A stretch of 52,535 bases of DNA from Chlorobium sp. (GTDB lineage Bacteria > Bacteroidota > Chlorobiia > Chlorobiales > Chlorobiaceae): the NCBI GenBank assembly GCA_028282595.1, contig JANQHQ010000013.1, forward strand, positions 1-52,535. The letters are read 5' to 3'. The first letter of the stretch is position 1, and each line of letters starts with the position of its first letter. The notes beneath the pieces were generated by a model. It searched no databases and was not told the origin of the DNA. It saw only the letters and a program-made list of their open reading frames with translations. The position numbers and the translations under genes were made by a program. This document shows, in pieces, positions 1 through 8,615 of this stretch.

Positions 1-195
1 ATTGTCATGAGCGATTCAAGTGCAAGGCGAACGGAGCGCAGAAACCGGAGTGTACACAGAGTACATGAGGATTTTGAGCACCGCTCAACGAAGCAATTGA
101 AACGCGGAATAAATAAATAGAAGTGCCCTTATGTTCTTCTTTCAACAATCGATAAATTTCCCGAAGGCTGATGAATCCTCGGGAACCACTCCGCC

Positions 196-1524
196 ATGGC
201 TCTACTGCGCGTCAACAGCGTCTCCATCGAATGCGTGATGGGCGATATCGCCGACCAGCCCGGCGTCGGGGCTATCGTCAATGCGGCCAACGCCCGGCTT
301 CTGCCGGGAGGAGGTGTTGCGGGAGCGATCCATCGGGCCGCGGGACCGGGGCTCGAAAAAGAGTGCGGACCCCTTGCACCGATACGGCCCGGCGAAGCCG
401 TCGTAACAGGAGGGCACAATCTGCCCAATCCCTATGTCATTCACTGTCTCGGCCCGGTTTACGGAACGGACGAACCCGCCGCCACGCTCCTTGCCGACTG
501 CTACCGCAACGCCCTCGGGATAGCCGAAGAAAAGGGAATCCGTTCCATCGCCTTCCCTGCCATTTCGACGGGCATCTTCGGTTACCCTGTTGAGGAGGCG
601 ACCGGGATCGCGCTGAAAACCGTGGTTGAAGAAACGCCGCGTCTGCGTTCTGTCAGGCATATCCGCTTTGTACTGTTCGGCAACCGGGATCTCCGGGTTT
701 ACGAACAGGCTCTCGGAAAGCTACAGGCCGGCACACCCGCTTTGCTGATCGATCTTGACGGCGTGCTGTATGTCGGAGAAAAGGCTGTTGCGGGATCCCT
801 GGAGACCGTTCAATGGCTGAACGGTAACGGCATCCCCCACCTGTTCGTTACCAACACCAGTTCACGTCCCGGAAGCGCCCTTGTCGAAAAACTTGCGCGC
901 TTCGGCATCCATACGGACGAAAAGAGAATATTCTCCCCTCCGGTTGCCGCCTCGCAATGGCTTGCAACGCATGCTCCCGGCAAGGCCGCCCTTTTTGTCC
1001 CGGAAGCGACAAAAGCGGAATTCGGCCGTCTTGAAGAGCTGGACCGGCATGCGGAATCGGGGGCTTCGTCGGTCGTTATCGGCGATCTCGGAAAACAGTG
1101 GACATTTCCCGTACTGAACCGCGCGTTCCGGCTGCTCATGGCGCAACCGAAACCCCTGCTCGTCGCCCTCGGCATGACCCGTTACTGGCAGGGAACCGAC
1201 GGACTCCTTCTGGACGTCGCCCCGTTCGTCAAGGCGCTTGAACATGCCGCAGGCTGCGAAGCGGTTGTGCTGGGAAAACCGTCAAAAGCGTTTTTCGACG
1301 CCGGGCTGGACATTCTCGGCTGCAAACCCGCCGATGCGATCATGATCGGCGACGACATCGCGGGCGACGTGCAGGGCGCACAACGGGCCGGAATGAAGGG
1401 CATCCTCGTCCGCACCGGCAAGTTCCGCCCCGGGGACCTCGAAGGAGAGATCAAACCCGACGCCGTTCTCGACTCCATTGCCGAACTGCCGGACTGGTGG
1501 AAGGAATCGGTGAAACTTCCGTAA
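196..1524 (+). CDS. Macrodomain-HAD hydrolase fusion protein
   Basis: 442 aa with two catalytic modules. Residues about 1-175 form a macro (ADP-ribose-binding/hydrolysing) domain: NAAN motif, GGGVAGAIH, and the STGIFGYP phosphate-binding loop are all present. Residues about 180-435 form a HAD-superfamily IIA phosphatase of the LHPP/HDHD2/pyridoxal-phosphatase type: DLDG with nucleophile Asp186 and Asp188, TNTS (motif II), Lys361 (motif III) and GDDIAGD at 386-392 (motif IV). Both active sites look intact. Seen: an uninterrupted fusion with only a few linker residues. Family knowledge: macrodomains act on ADP-ribose derivatives and HAD-IIA enzymes dephosphorylate small metabolites. Inference: a two-step enzyme on an ADP-ribose-derived phosphate. 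The ATG at 196 is chosen because the macrodomain fold begins directly after it. The upstream 195 bases hold no gene. Confidence 0.88.
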   Translation: MALLRVNSVSIECVMGDIADQPGVGAIVNAANARLLPGGGVAGAIHRAAGPGLEKECGPLAPIRPGEAVVTGGHNLPNPYVIHCLGPVYGTDEPAATLLADCYRNALGIAEEKGIRSIAFPAISTGIFGYPVEEATGIALKTVVEETPRLRSVRHIRFVLFGNRDLRVYEQALGKLQAGTPALLIDLDGVLYVGEKAVAGSLETVQWLNGNGIPHLFVTNTSSRPGSALVEKLARFGIHTDEKRIFSPPVAASQWLATHAPGKAALFVPEATKAEFGRLEELDRHAESGASSVVIGDLGKQWTFPVLNRAFRLLMAQPKPLLVALGMTRYWQGTDGLLLDVAPFVKALEHAAGCEAVVLGKPSKAFFDAGLDILGCKPADAIMIGDDIAGDVQGAQRAGMKGILVRTGKFRPGDLEGEIKPDAVLDSIAELPDWWKESVKLP

Positions 1525-1562
1525 ACCCACCTCGGCAAACTCATTCAGTTATCATTGCATAG

Positions 1563-1796
1563 ATGATGCACTATTTGACACAGATAATCGAACATAAGTC
1601 GATTATCCGTGCACAAACGAAATTTTGCCCGGAAGAAGTGATTGGTTTATCGGAGGCAGGCCCGATTAATTCCGCGAAAAAAAGACTACAATGTAAGTAT
1701 CAAGCGGCTCTGGAGACTCAACCGCCGCAGTTGAAATTCCTCGCAGACCTGCTGCACCGGCATATGTCTTCCTATACCGTCGAGGGGAAAAAGTGA
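1563..1796 (+). CDS. Small hypothetical ORF, doubtful
   Basis: A 77-aa reading frame between the macrodomain-HAD gene and the convergent acetolactate synthase gene. I do not recognise the protein and see no domain, signal or membrane segment. No clear ribosome binding site precedes the ATG. The 9-bp inverted repeat at 1583-1607 lies inside its 5' end, which argues against coding. Kept only because no other gene occupies 1525-1816. Confidence 0.22.
   Translation: MMHYLTQIIEHKSIIRAQTKFCPEEVIGLSEAGPINSAKKRLQCKYQAALETQPPQLKFLADLLHRHMSSYTVEGKK
1583..1607. repeat. Perfect inverted repeat, 9-bp arms
   Basis: GATAATCGA and its complement TCGATTATC are separated by 7 bases. There is no T-tract after it, so it is more like an operator or a stable hairpin than a terminator. 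It lies 59 bases past the stop codon of the macrodomain-HAD gene. Function unknown. Confidence 0.45.
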
Positions 1797-1816
1797 CCGT
1801 ACCCTGGGAGAAACCC

Positions 1817-3460
1817 TCAGTGGCTGATGATTCTGCCCAGTTTCTCGGTCAACTTCATGTTTTCACTGTAATCGACCGGAACCACGATAACCGTGGGCTT
1901 CTTTTTTTCGGAGAAGCCTGCCTGTAATGCCGGAATCAGTTCGCCCGCCTCAGTAACCCTGATCGACTGGCAGCCGAACGATGCCGCCAGTCCGGCCAGA
2001 TCGGGGTTTTTGAAATCGGTATGCGAGTACCTGCCATACCGATTCATCTGCTTCCACTTTATCAGGCCGTATCCCCCGTCCTCCCAGACGAGAATCGTTG
2101 CCGGGATATCGTACTGGACCGCCGTGGCAAGCTCCTGCACGTTCATTAAAAACCCTCCGTCACCGCAAAGACCGACAATATTCTTCTGCGGGTAGAGTCT
2201 TTTTGCCGACAAGGCTCCAGGCAAAGCTATGCCCATGGAGCAGAACCCGTTTGAGATTATGCAGGAGCCGGGATGGTAGACCGGATAGTGCCTTGCAACC
2301 CACATTTTATGCGCCCCGACGTCGCTTACGAGGATATCTTCGTCCCCCATGACGGATCTGAGGTCGCTGAGGATCTTCTGCGGCTTGAGGGGAAAACCCT
2401 CGTCATCACCGAACTCCTGCATTTCCCCGAGCATATGCACTCTCTCTTCCCTGAACTCCTGCACGTCCCAGGAGTGGCTTTCACCGAGGCTCTCGGTGAG
2501 AGCCCACAGACTCGCGGCGATGTCCCCTACTATTTCAACGTCGGCGCGGTAATTCTGGTCCACTTCAGCCGGCTCGAAGTCGATATGGATGATCTTCTTG
2601 TCCAGACCGATATTCCAGATATGCGGATGCCATTCAACCATGTCGTAACCGATGCAGATAACCAGATCCGCTTTCGAAAACGCATAGGAGACATGATCCT
2701 TCAGCCCCAGGCCGGCGGCAAAGAGGCAACGATCGTGCCTTGCCGACAGAGCCCCTTTCCCCATGAACGTATTCGCCGCATGGATTCCCGTTCTGTCGAC
2801 AAACCGGTTGAGCTGTTTCGACGCTCTTGTGCGCACGCAGCCGTTACCTGCCAGAATGATCGGTTTCCGGGCTCTGCCGAGAAGCTCGACCGCACTCCTG
2901 ACAGCTTTCTCGTCGGGAGCGGGGCGGCGGGCATTCCGGCCGGTTTCGAAGGGTTCGACCAGGGTCTCTTCCCGCGCGATATCCTCGGGAAGCTCCACCA
3001 CGCATGCACCGGGTTTTTCGGTTGCCGCCCGCTTGAACGCCTTGTGGACAACCTCCGGAATATTGTCCGCCTGAAAAACAGACTGGGTCCATTTTGCAAT
3101 CGGCTTGTAGAGGTTTACCGCGTCCATATTCTGGTGAGACTCTTTATGCAGCCTGTTCGTTCCGGCCTGCGCGATAATGGCGACAAGAGGACTGTTGTCC
3201 ATGTTTGCGTTGGCGACACCGGTCGCCATGTTTGTCGCGCCGGGCCCGAGCGTGGAAAGACAAACGCCCGGCCTGCCCGTCAGCCGCCCGGCGACATCGG
3301 CCATAAAAGCTGCCGCCTGTTCATGGCGGCAAATCACAAACTCGATCGGAGAGTCGAGCAGGGACATCATGAGATCGGCATTCTCTTCACCCGGCACGCC
3401 GTAGATCTCTTTGACCCCCTCTCGTTCGAGACATCGAAGAAACAGATCGGATGCTTTCAT
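1817..3460 (-). CDS. Acetolactate synthase, catabolic (AlsS-like) large subunit
   Basis: 547 aa thiamine-diphosphate enzyme that condenses two pyruvates to acetolactate. N-terminal Pyr domain: YGVPGEEN with the likely catalytic Glu25, then RHEQAAAFMADV and LGPGATN. Central domain about 185-330. C-terminal PP domain: GDGG at 433-436 with the downstream Asn that binds Mg-ThDP. The length and the PGEEN...DLM pattern match the single-subunit catabolic AlsS group better than anabolic IlvB. No regulatory small subunit (IlvN/IlvH) lies beside it, which fits. Oxalyl-CoA or glyoxylate carboligase-type relatives are less likely alternatives. It is convergent with the upstream macrodomain gene, and about 280 non-coding bases lie before its start. 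Confidence 0.85.
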   Translation of the reverse strand: MKASDLFLRCLEREGVKEIYGVPGEENADLMMSLLDSPIEFVICRHEQAAAFMADVAGRLTGRPGVCLSTLGPGATNMATGVANANMDNSPLVAIIAQAGTNRLHKESHQNMDAVNLYKPIAKWTQSVFQADNIPEVVHKAFKRAATEKPGACVVELPEDIAREETLVEPFETGRNARRPAPDEKAVRSAVELLGRARKPIILAGNGCVRTRASKQLNRFVDRTGIHAANTFMGKGALSARHDRCLFAAGLGLKDHVSYAFSKADLVICIGYDMVEWHPHIWNIGLDKKIIHIDFEPAEVDQNYRADVEIVGDIAASLWALTESLGESHSWDVQEFREERVHMLGEMQEFGDDEGFPLKPQKILSDLRSVMGDEDILVSDVGAHKMWVARHYPVYHPGSCIISNGFCSMGIALPGALSAKRLYPQKNIVGLCGDGGFLMNVQELATAVQYDIPATILVWEDGGYGLIKWKQMNRYGRYSHTDFKNPDLAGLAASFGCQSIRVTEAGELIPALQAGFSEKKKPTVIVVPVDYSENMKLTEKLGRIISH

Positions 3461-3590
3461 ATATCAACTCGTTGCAAACCTTTCGCGGAGAGAGAAACCG
3501 GGCGCGACACCGCCGGTATCACGCCGCCGTAAAACAACTGTAACAGGGGCAAACCTTTAACCGTTCGAAATATCCGCTTTTCCGGCATTA

Positions 3591-3667
3591 AGGGACGTTC
3601 GCAACTACATAAACTAACCTCACAACATTTTTGAGCACCGAAACGCTGTCGCCGAAAGAGTTGAACC
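3591..3667 (+). repeat. Left member of a related sequence pair flanking the exporter region
   Basis: Contains AAGGGACGTTCG and, 45-50 bases on, TGTCGCCGAAAGAGT. The same two blocks, directly abutted, recur at 12001-12030 on the same strand (GGGACGCTCG then TGTCGCCGAAAGGGT). The pair brackets the GNAT, glpK remnant and YbhGFSR-type operon. A TTTTGAGCACCG motif inside this copy also occurs at about 75-86. Possibly old mobile-element ends; no transposase is visible. Confidence 0.4.
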
Positions 3668-3739
3668 TATAAGGTATAAGAACGAATCGGCCCCATGTCC
3701 GAATCCAAGAAGATTCAGAAGCTGGAACGTGATCGTGAA

Positions 3740-4594
3740 TCATCCAAGTTCAAAAGTCGTAACCCCGAATATCTTATCGATGCAAAGATCCGGTTGCCGG
3801 CCCATGTACATTCGTGCAGTTTTGAAAACAACCTTCATACCATGTCGCTGAACCAGATCGACTGCGGCTGAATTGCATTCGGGTATATCAAGATATATCG
3901 GCGAGCCGTCAGGCGCGGATGCCTTAAAGGCCCGGAAGAGTTGCTCAGCGAGTTCCGGACGGTCCGCAAACAACGGGCCGATTTTGTACCCTGATCGGCA
4001 GGGACGCATGACGCCGTATCCGGCAAGACGATCATCTTCACTGATTCCAAGGGCTGTGCTTCCCGGTTGTCGTATCCAGCATTTCAAAAACTCCTTTCGT
4101 TCGCCGGGAAATAGTGCCCGATCGTAGGCGAGCCAATCTGTAAACGGGATCGAAGATAGTTCCGAAATCCCCTGATGTGAGCATTGCTTTCCGCCCGCTG
4201 TTCCCTCATAGCGCATATTGCTGTAAGCGAAGGTAAAGCCGAGTTCCTGGTAATTCTCCTTACGCTCCAATACACCATCAAGGCCTATGGTCATCCCCCG
4301 AAGCCTCCTGAGCGCTGCACGGCCAAGCCTGAAACCTATTGCAGTACCACGATATTCCGGTAACACGATGTACAATCCGATGAATCCGAAAGACGAGCCA
4401 TACCTGACGGCCGATATCGCCCCTGCAGGTTTGTTGTCAACCAGGCCGACCAGGAATCCTTCAGGATCAGTGCGGTAAAAACACTCCTTATCTCCAAAGC
4501 CCGGATTCCACCCTTCACGTGCCGCCCAGTCGATGGCAAAATCAACTTCAGGGAAAGTCATCGCCCTGATCGTGTATTCATAGTCTTTATTCAT
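3740..4594 (-). CDS. GNAT-family N-acetyltransferase with C-terminal second domain
   Basis: 284 aa. Residues about 8-130 are a GNAT fold, with the acetyl-CoA-binding strand and loop recognisable around VLPEYRGTAIGFRLGRAAL (the R/Q-x-x-G-x-G/A type loop). Residues about 150-270 resemble the second acetyltransferase-like domain seen in YitH-type proteins, including DRLAGYGVMRP and the IYLDIPECN segment. Substrate unknown. The gene stands alone: the acetolactate synthase gene is upstream in map order on the same strand beyond a 279-base gap, and a glpK fragment lies on its 5' side. The GC content is lower than in the flanking core genes, consistent with the foreign region starting near 3.6 kb. 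Confidence 0.75.
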   Translation of the reverse strand: MNKDYEYTIRAMTFPEVDFAIDWAAREGWNPGFGDKECFYRTDPEGFLVGLVDNKPAGAISAVRYGSSFGFIGLYIVLPEYRGTAIGFRLGRAALRRLRGMTIGLDGVLERKENYQELGFTFAYSNMRYEGTAGGKQCSHQGISELSSIPFTDWLAYDRALFPGERKEFLKCWIRQPGSTALGISEDDRLAGYGVMRPCRSGYKIGPLFADRPELAEQLFRAFKASAPDGSPIYLDIPECNSAAVDLVQRHGMKVVFKTARMYMGRQPDLCIDKIFGVTTFELG

Positions 4595-4612
4595 GATTCA
4601 TGAAGATTTTTT

Positions 4613-4765
4613 TTACTTGGACTTGCTCCATCCATCAAGACACTCCTTTCTTCTCTCCTCTCCCATTGCAGGCTTGTAGCTTCGCTGGGCTTGGCGCAGC
4701 AACAGCAGCTCGTCCGTCGAACCCCGGACACCTGATCCCAGACCGGCAAGATAAGCCGCACCACT
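4613..4765 (-). pseudogene. glpK: Glycerol kinase 3'-end remnant (glpK')
   Basis: Reading the minus strand from about 4765 to the TAA at 4613-4615 gives 50 codons that match the glycerol kinase C-terminus: GAAYLAGL, then STDEL, then an R-x-x-x-P-x-M-x-x-x-x-R pattern and a final GW-x-K-x-x tail. No start codon or ATPase core is present. Upstream of about 4765 the similarity stops and the outer-membrane-factor gene ends at 4776. The remnant therefore marks a recombination junction between an old glpK and the exporter operon. Too short for routine gene calling. Confidence 0.72.
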
Positions 4766-4775
4766 TTTACGGTTA

Positions 4776-6245
4776 TCAAACATCGCCATCATGATGATCT
4801 TCCTGGTTGGAGTTTACATCAAAAGGCTCCCAGCCGCCGCCGAGAGCCTTGTATAAGCTGATCAGATGGGTGATGGCGCGGGTTCGGGCAATGACCAGCT
4901 CGCGCTCGATATCGGCAAGCTCACGCTCGGCATCGACCACGGCCAGAATATCATCTTCACCATCGCCGTAACGTTGCTCCGCCAGCCGTACGGCACGCTC
5001 ATTGACATCCACTGCCTTTTCCAGCCGTCCGACCGTTTCCAGCTCCTGCCCGTAGCGCACGAGCGCGGTTTCCGCATCGCTCAGTGCTCTCAGCACAGCT
5101 CGCTCATATTCCAGTGCGGCTCGTTCAGCCTGTGCCTCCTCGGCCTTGATCCGGGCGCGGATGCGCCCGCCCTGAAAGACCGGCCAGCGAATCATCGGAC
5201 CCAGTGCAAAGGTGGCACTGCCACTTTCGAACAGATCACCGAAGGTCAAGGTTTCAAGCCCGACTGCCCCGGTCAGGGAAAAACTCGGAAACAGCCGGGC
5301 TTCAGCCACGCCAATCTCTGCCGTGGAAGCGGCAAGACGTCGTTCGGCGGCGCGGATATCCGGTCTGCGGCGCAAAATATCCGAACGCAGGCCCACCGGC
5401 ACGATATCGGGCGCGATCGGCAGGGGTTTGGTGGTCTCAATATCGGTAAAAATCGCCTGTGGTTCCTTGCCGAGCAACACGGCGATCTGATAGGCATTGG
5501 AACGCATTTGTGCGGTCAGGTTCGGCAGGCGTGATTCGGTCACGCGCAGTCGGCTTTCGGCGCGAGTCACTTCAAATTTATTGGACATTCCGGCATCGAA
5601 GCGCTGACACGCGATCGTAAACGTCTGCTGTTGCAGGTCGATATTCTTCTGCAGAATAGCGCGCTCACGCTGAATGCCGCGTAGTTCGACATAATTGCGG
5701 GCGATTTCGGCAAAAACCGACAGTAATATGTCGCGCCGCCCAGCTATCGATTCTTCGATTCGCGCATCGGCAGCTTCCACCGCACGCTGCGTGCCGCCGA
5801 ATACATCCAGCTCCCATCCTGCGTCAAAGCCTGCGTCGTACACATCGATGCTGTTGTCGATTGAAGTGCCGGGCAAGTTCGGAATCACCCCCAGTTGGCG
5901 GCCGTTTTCACTTAACCGTTCGACCGATGCTCCGGCATTGCTGCCGATCTCCGGGTAAAAGCCTGCGTCCTCGACACTCCGGATGGCACGGGCCTCGCGG
6001 ATACGGGTTTCGGCAATTTTGATGTCCAGATTGCTGGTGGCGGCTTCGTTAATATAGCGGTTCAGCAACGGGTCGTTCAGTTCCTCCCACCATTTTACGG
6101 CGATCGGACCGGCGCTGATTTCCCGCTGTGCTCGCTCGCTGGCAGACCAGCCGCCCATGTCGGAGAGTGTAGGCGCGGTATAATCCGGCCCGACCGTACA
6201 TGCAGTCAGCAGCATGGTGGTTAACAGTAAAACACTACGCTTCAT
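4776..6245 (-). CDS. TolC/OprM-family outer-membrane efflux lipoprotein (NodT type)
   Basis: 489 aa. The start at 6245 is chosen over the upstream 6302 because it is preceded by AAAGGAGG and begins a lipoprotein signal peptide (MKRSVLLLTTMLLTAC, Cys16 as lipidated residue). Two tandem outer-membrane efflux repeats (about 70-270 and 280-480), each with long helical segments, form the trimeric channel-tunnel. It is the last gene of the operon, 121 bases after the permease, and would give the ABC pump an exit through the outer membrane. The last about 15 residues (NSNQEDHHDGDV end) lie within 15-60 bases of the glpK remnant and may be altered by the junction. Confidence 0.9.
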   Translation of the reverse strand: MKRSVLLLTTMLLTACTVGPDYTAPTLSDMGGWSASERAQREISAGPIAVKWWEELNDPLLNRYINEAATSNLDIKIAETRIREARAIRSVEDAGFYPEIGSNAGASVERLSENGRQLGVIPNLPGTSIDNSIDVYDAGFDAGWELDVFGGTQRAVEAADARIEESIAGRRDILLSVFAEIARNYVELRGIQRERAILQKNIDLQQQTFTIACQRFDAGMSNKFEVTRAESRLRVTESRLPNLTAQMRSNAYQIAVLLGKEPQAIFTDIETTKPLPIAPDIVPVGLRSDILRRRPDIRAAERRLAASTAEIGVAEARLFPSFSLTGAVGLETLTFGDLFESGSATFALGPMIRWPVFQGGRIRARIKAEEAQAERAALEYERAVLRALSDAETALVRYGQELETVGRLEKAVDVNERAVRLAEQRYGDGEDDILAVVDAERELADIERELVIARTRAITHLISLYKALGGGWEPFDVNSNQEDHHDGDV

Positions 6246-6366
6246 TGTGCCTCCTTTTATCCGGAAACGCCCGTATATGCCGGGCGATGATACGTTCTTC
6301 ATTGGTGGAGATAATCTGCCGGAAAGCGCCTTCGGGCAGCTTCATGGCTGTGCCCGGTATCACCAG

Positions 6367-7494
6367 TTACTCCTTGCGTTTGTTAAAATACCACCCGGCC
6401 ACCGGCATGGTGATACTGCCGATGATCAGCAACGGCCAGGTGTTAGCCCAGACTTCGGCAAACGGCATGTCCTTCAGGAACAGCCCTTTAATGGTGATCA
6501 TGAAATGTTTCAGCGGATTGATTTCATTGGCGATCTGCAACCACTGCGGCATGTTCTCCACCGGCGCGGCGTAGCCCGACAGCGCCACTGCAGGCACCAT
6601 AAAAACAAGCGCGCCGAGGATGGCCTGTTGCTGGGTTTTCGATATCGCCGAGATAAACAGCCCTACCCCGACTACCGAGAGAATGAAGATAAACAGCGCC
6701 ATGAACAGGAGCAGCAATGAACTTTTATAAGGAATATCGAACAGGGTGATGGCGACCAGCCAGATCACCATGCCTTCGGTCATCCCGATCAGCAGTGCCG
6801 GAACGGTTTTACCGATCAGGATTTCATGCGGCATCAGCGGTGAGACCAGTAACTGGTCGAAGGTGCCGAGTTCCCGCTCGCGGGCAACCGACAGGGCGGT
6901 GACGATCAACACCACCAGCATGGCCAGAATGCCCACCAGCGAGGGCACGGTAAACCAGAGGTAGAGCAGGTTTTCATTGAACCAGTTGCGGTCGACGATG
7001 ACTGCCGGGGGCAGCGCTTCGCCATGCTCTCTTGCAATGTCGCCGTCATAGCGCGAGATGATGCTGCTCAAGTAGCCGGCAACGATCTGCGCCGTATTGG
7101 AGCGCCTGCCATCTAAAATCACCTGCAGATTGGCCTTCTGACCAGCTTCGATGCGGGTGGAAAAATCCTGCGGGATAGTGAGTGCGGTCAACGCCTCCTG
7201 CCGGTCGATTACGCCGCCAATCTCTCCTTCATGTCCCAAAAAGATCAGGTTGGTAAACGTAGGGGAACCGTTAAGGCGTTGTACGATCTCATAGCCATGC
7301 CTGCCGCTATCCTGATTGAGGATGGCAATCGACACATTCTTCACTTCCAGTGTAGCGGCATACGCAAAAATCAACAGCTGCAACAACGGCGGCATGATCA
7401 GAACCAGACGACTCCTCGGGTCGCGAAACAGCATCAATGCTTCCTTCATAATCAGCGCTTTCAGGCGCGTGGCGGTGGTGTGTTTACGTGCCAT
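6367..7494 (-). CDS. ABC-2 type permease, YbhR-like
   Basis: 375 aa. One N-terminal membrane helix (about 25-45), a large periplasmic domain (about 46-175), then five helices in the C-terminal half (FTVPSLVGILAMLVVLIVTAL onward) with the RERELGTFDQLLVSP segment typical of ABC-2 exporters. It pairs with the next-door permease as a heterodimeric membrane part. Its start codon overlaps the stop of the preceding permease gene by one base (TGATG), implying translational coupling. E. coli YbhR (about 368 aa) is the closest family member I recognise, from gene order as well as sequence pattern. Confidence 0.86.
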   Translation of the reverse strand: MARKHTTATRLKALIMKEALMLFRDPRSRLVLIMPPLLQLLIFAYAATLEVKNVSIAILNQDSGRHGYEIVQRLNGSPTFTNLIFLGHEGEIGGVIDRQEALTALTIPQDFSTRIEAGQKANLQVILDGRRSNTAQIVAGYLSSIISRYDGDIAREHGEALPPAVIVDRNWFNENLLYLWFTVPSLVGILAMLVVLIVTALSVARERELGTFDQLLVSPLMPHEILIGKTVPALLIGMTEGMVIWLVAITLFDIPYKSSLLLLFMALFIFILSVVGVGLFISAISKTQQQAILGALVFMVPAVALSGYAAPVENMPQWLQIANEINPLKHFMITIKGLFLKDMPFAEVWANTWPLLIIGSITMPVAGWYFNKRKE

Positions 7495-8615
7495 CAGTCA
7501 AGCCTCTTGCGGGTTTTACGCATCGTCATCACGGAGAAAAACAGCCCGACCACCGCCATGCCGAGGATACAGGAGAGCAGCAGCGGCCAGACGTTGCCGG
7601 TCATGAAAATCGTTTGCAGCGAGGTAACGAAATAGCGGGCCGCTACCGCATGGGTAAGCCACTGGATCGGCTGCGGCATGGCGGAGATCTCGAAGATGAA
7701 TCCCGATAGCATGAAGGAAGGCAGAAATGCCGATATGATCGCCACCTGTGAAGCCACAAACTGATCCTTGGTGGCAGAAGAGATCAGCAACCCCTGACCG
7801 AGCGCAGCCACCAGAAACACGGCAGTGCAGGCAATCAACGCCAGCAAGCCGCCACGAAACGGCACCTCATACCAGAACACGGCAATGGCGGTGCACAGCA
7901 GCATGGAACCGAGACCGAGCAGGAAATACGGGATCAGCTTGCCGAGCAGGATTTCGACGATCGAGATGGGAGTCACCATCATCGCTTCCATGGTGCCGCG
8001 CTCCCATTCACGGGCAATGACCAGCGCGGTCAGCAACGTACCGATCAGCGTCATCACGATGGCGATCGAGCCGGGAATCAGAAAGTTGCGGCTTTTGAGT
8101 TCGGGATTATACCAGTAGCGTTCCTGCATGGTGATGCTGCTTTCGCGCAGTGGGCGTCCACGATCTTCGGCCTGATGCACAAGCCAGATATGGAACACGC
8201 CCTGTGCATAGCCCTGCACGAAGGAGGCGATATTGGGTTCCGAGCCATCGGCGATCACCTGAATCTCGGCACTTTCGGCACCGAGCGCGGCTTCGGCGGT
8301 AAAATCCTGCGGCACGACGATCAGGCCACGCAAATCTCCGGCAATGAGTTTTTCTTCCAGCGGCGCACGGGTGTGGCTGATGGTGACATCGAGAAAACGT
8401 GAATTGCTGAAAGCCTGACTGAGGCTGGTGACATCCGGCCCGGTGGTTTGCAGCACCAGCCCGACTTTAACCCGGTTGCTGTCGAGATTTACGCCATAAC
8501 CGAAAATAAACAGCAGAATCAGCGGCAGCACGAAGGCGATCAGAATGGCGCTGGGGTCACGCATGATCTGCAGCGATTCCTTGACGACGAGGGCTTTGAG
8601 GCGGCGTGCTTGCAT
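7494..8615 (-). CDS. ABC-2 type permease, YbhS-like
   Basis: 373 aa with the same architecture as its neighbour: N-terminal helix (FVLPLILLFIFGYGVNL), periplasmic domain, five C-terminal helices. The ABC-2 signature REWERGTMEAMMVTP is present. The TGA of the ATPase gene overlaps this ATG by one base at 8615, and its own TGA overlaps the next ATG. Family knowledge: YbhS/YbhR-type pairs export cationic drugs or other amphiphiles. The substrate here is not determinable. Confidence 0.86.
   Translation of the reverse strand: MQARRLKALVVKESLQIMRDPSAILIAFVLPLILLFIFGYGVNLDSNRVKVGLVLQTTGPDVTSLSQAFSNSRFLDVTISHTRAPLEEKLIAGDLRGLIVVPQDFTAEAALGAESAEIQVIADGSEPNIASFVQGYAQGVFHIWLVHQAEDRGRPLRESSITMQERYWYNPELKSRNFLIPGSIAIVMTLIGTLLTALVIAREWERGTMEAMMVTPISIVEILLGKLIPYFLLGLGSMLLCTAIAVFWYEVPFRGGLLALIACTAVFLVAALGQGLLISSATKDQFVASQVAIISAFLPSFMLSGFIFEISAMPQPIQWLTHAVAARYFVTSLQTIFMTGNVWPLLLSCILGMAVVGLFFSVMTMRKTRKRLD

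Noticed and set aside
1..120. Possible dispersed repeat upstream of the macrodomain gene (TTTTGAGCACCG region)
   Set aside because: Only the 12-base TTTTGAGCACCG block recurs in the window (also near 3630); too little to call a repeat family here.
2273..3532. 419-codon plus-strand ORF over the acetolactate synthase gene
   Set aside because: Antisense shadow; no recognisable domain, and the opposite strand is a complete ThDP enzyme.
3694..3760. ATG and short lysine-rich frame (MSESKKIQKLERDRES) before the GNAT stop
   Set aside because: Only about 15 codons lie before it enters the opposite-strand GNAT gene. No family recognised; it could be the 5' end of a broken gene but cannot be supported.
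6235..6345. 36-aa minus-strand ORF between YbhR-like and the outer-membrane factor
   Set aside because: No ribosome-binding site and overlaps the efflux gene start. It may be a fossil of an older reading frame but lacks support.
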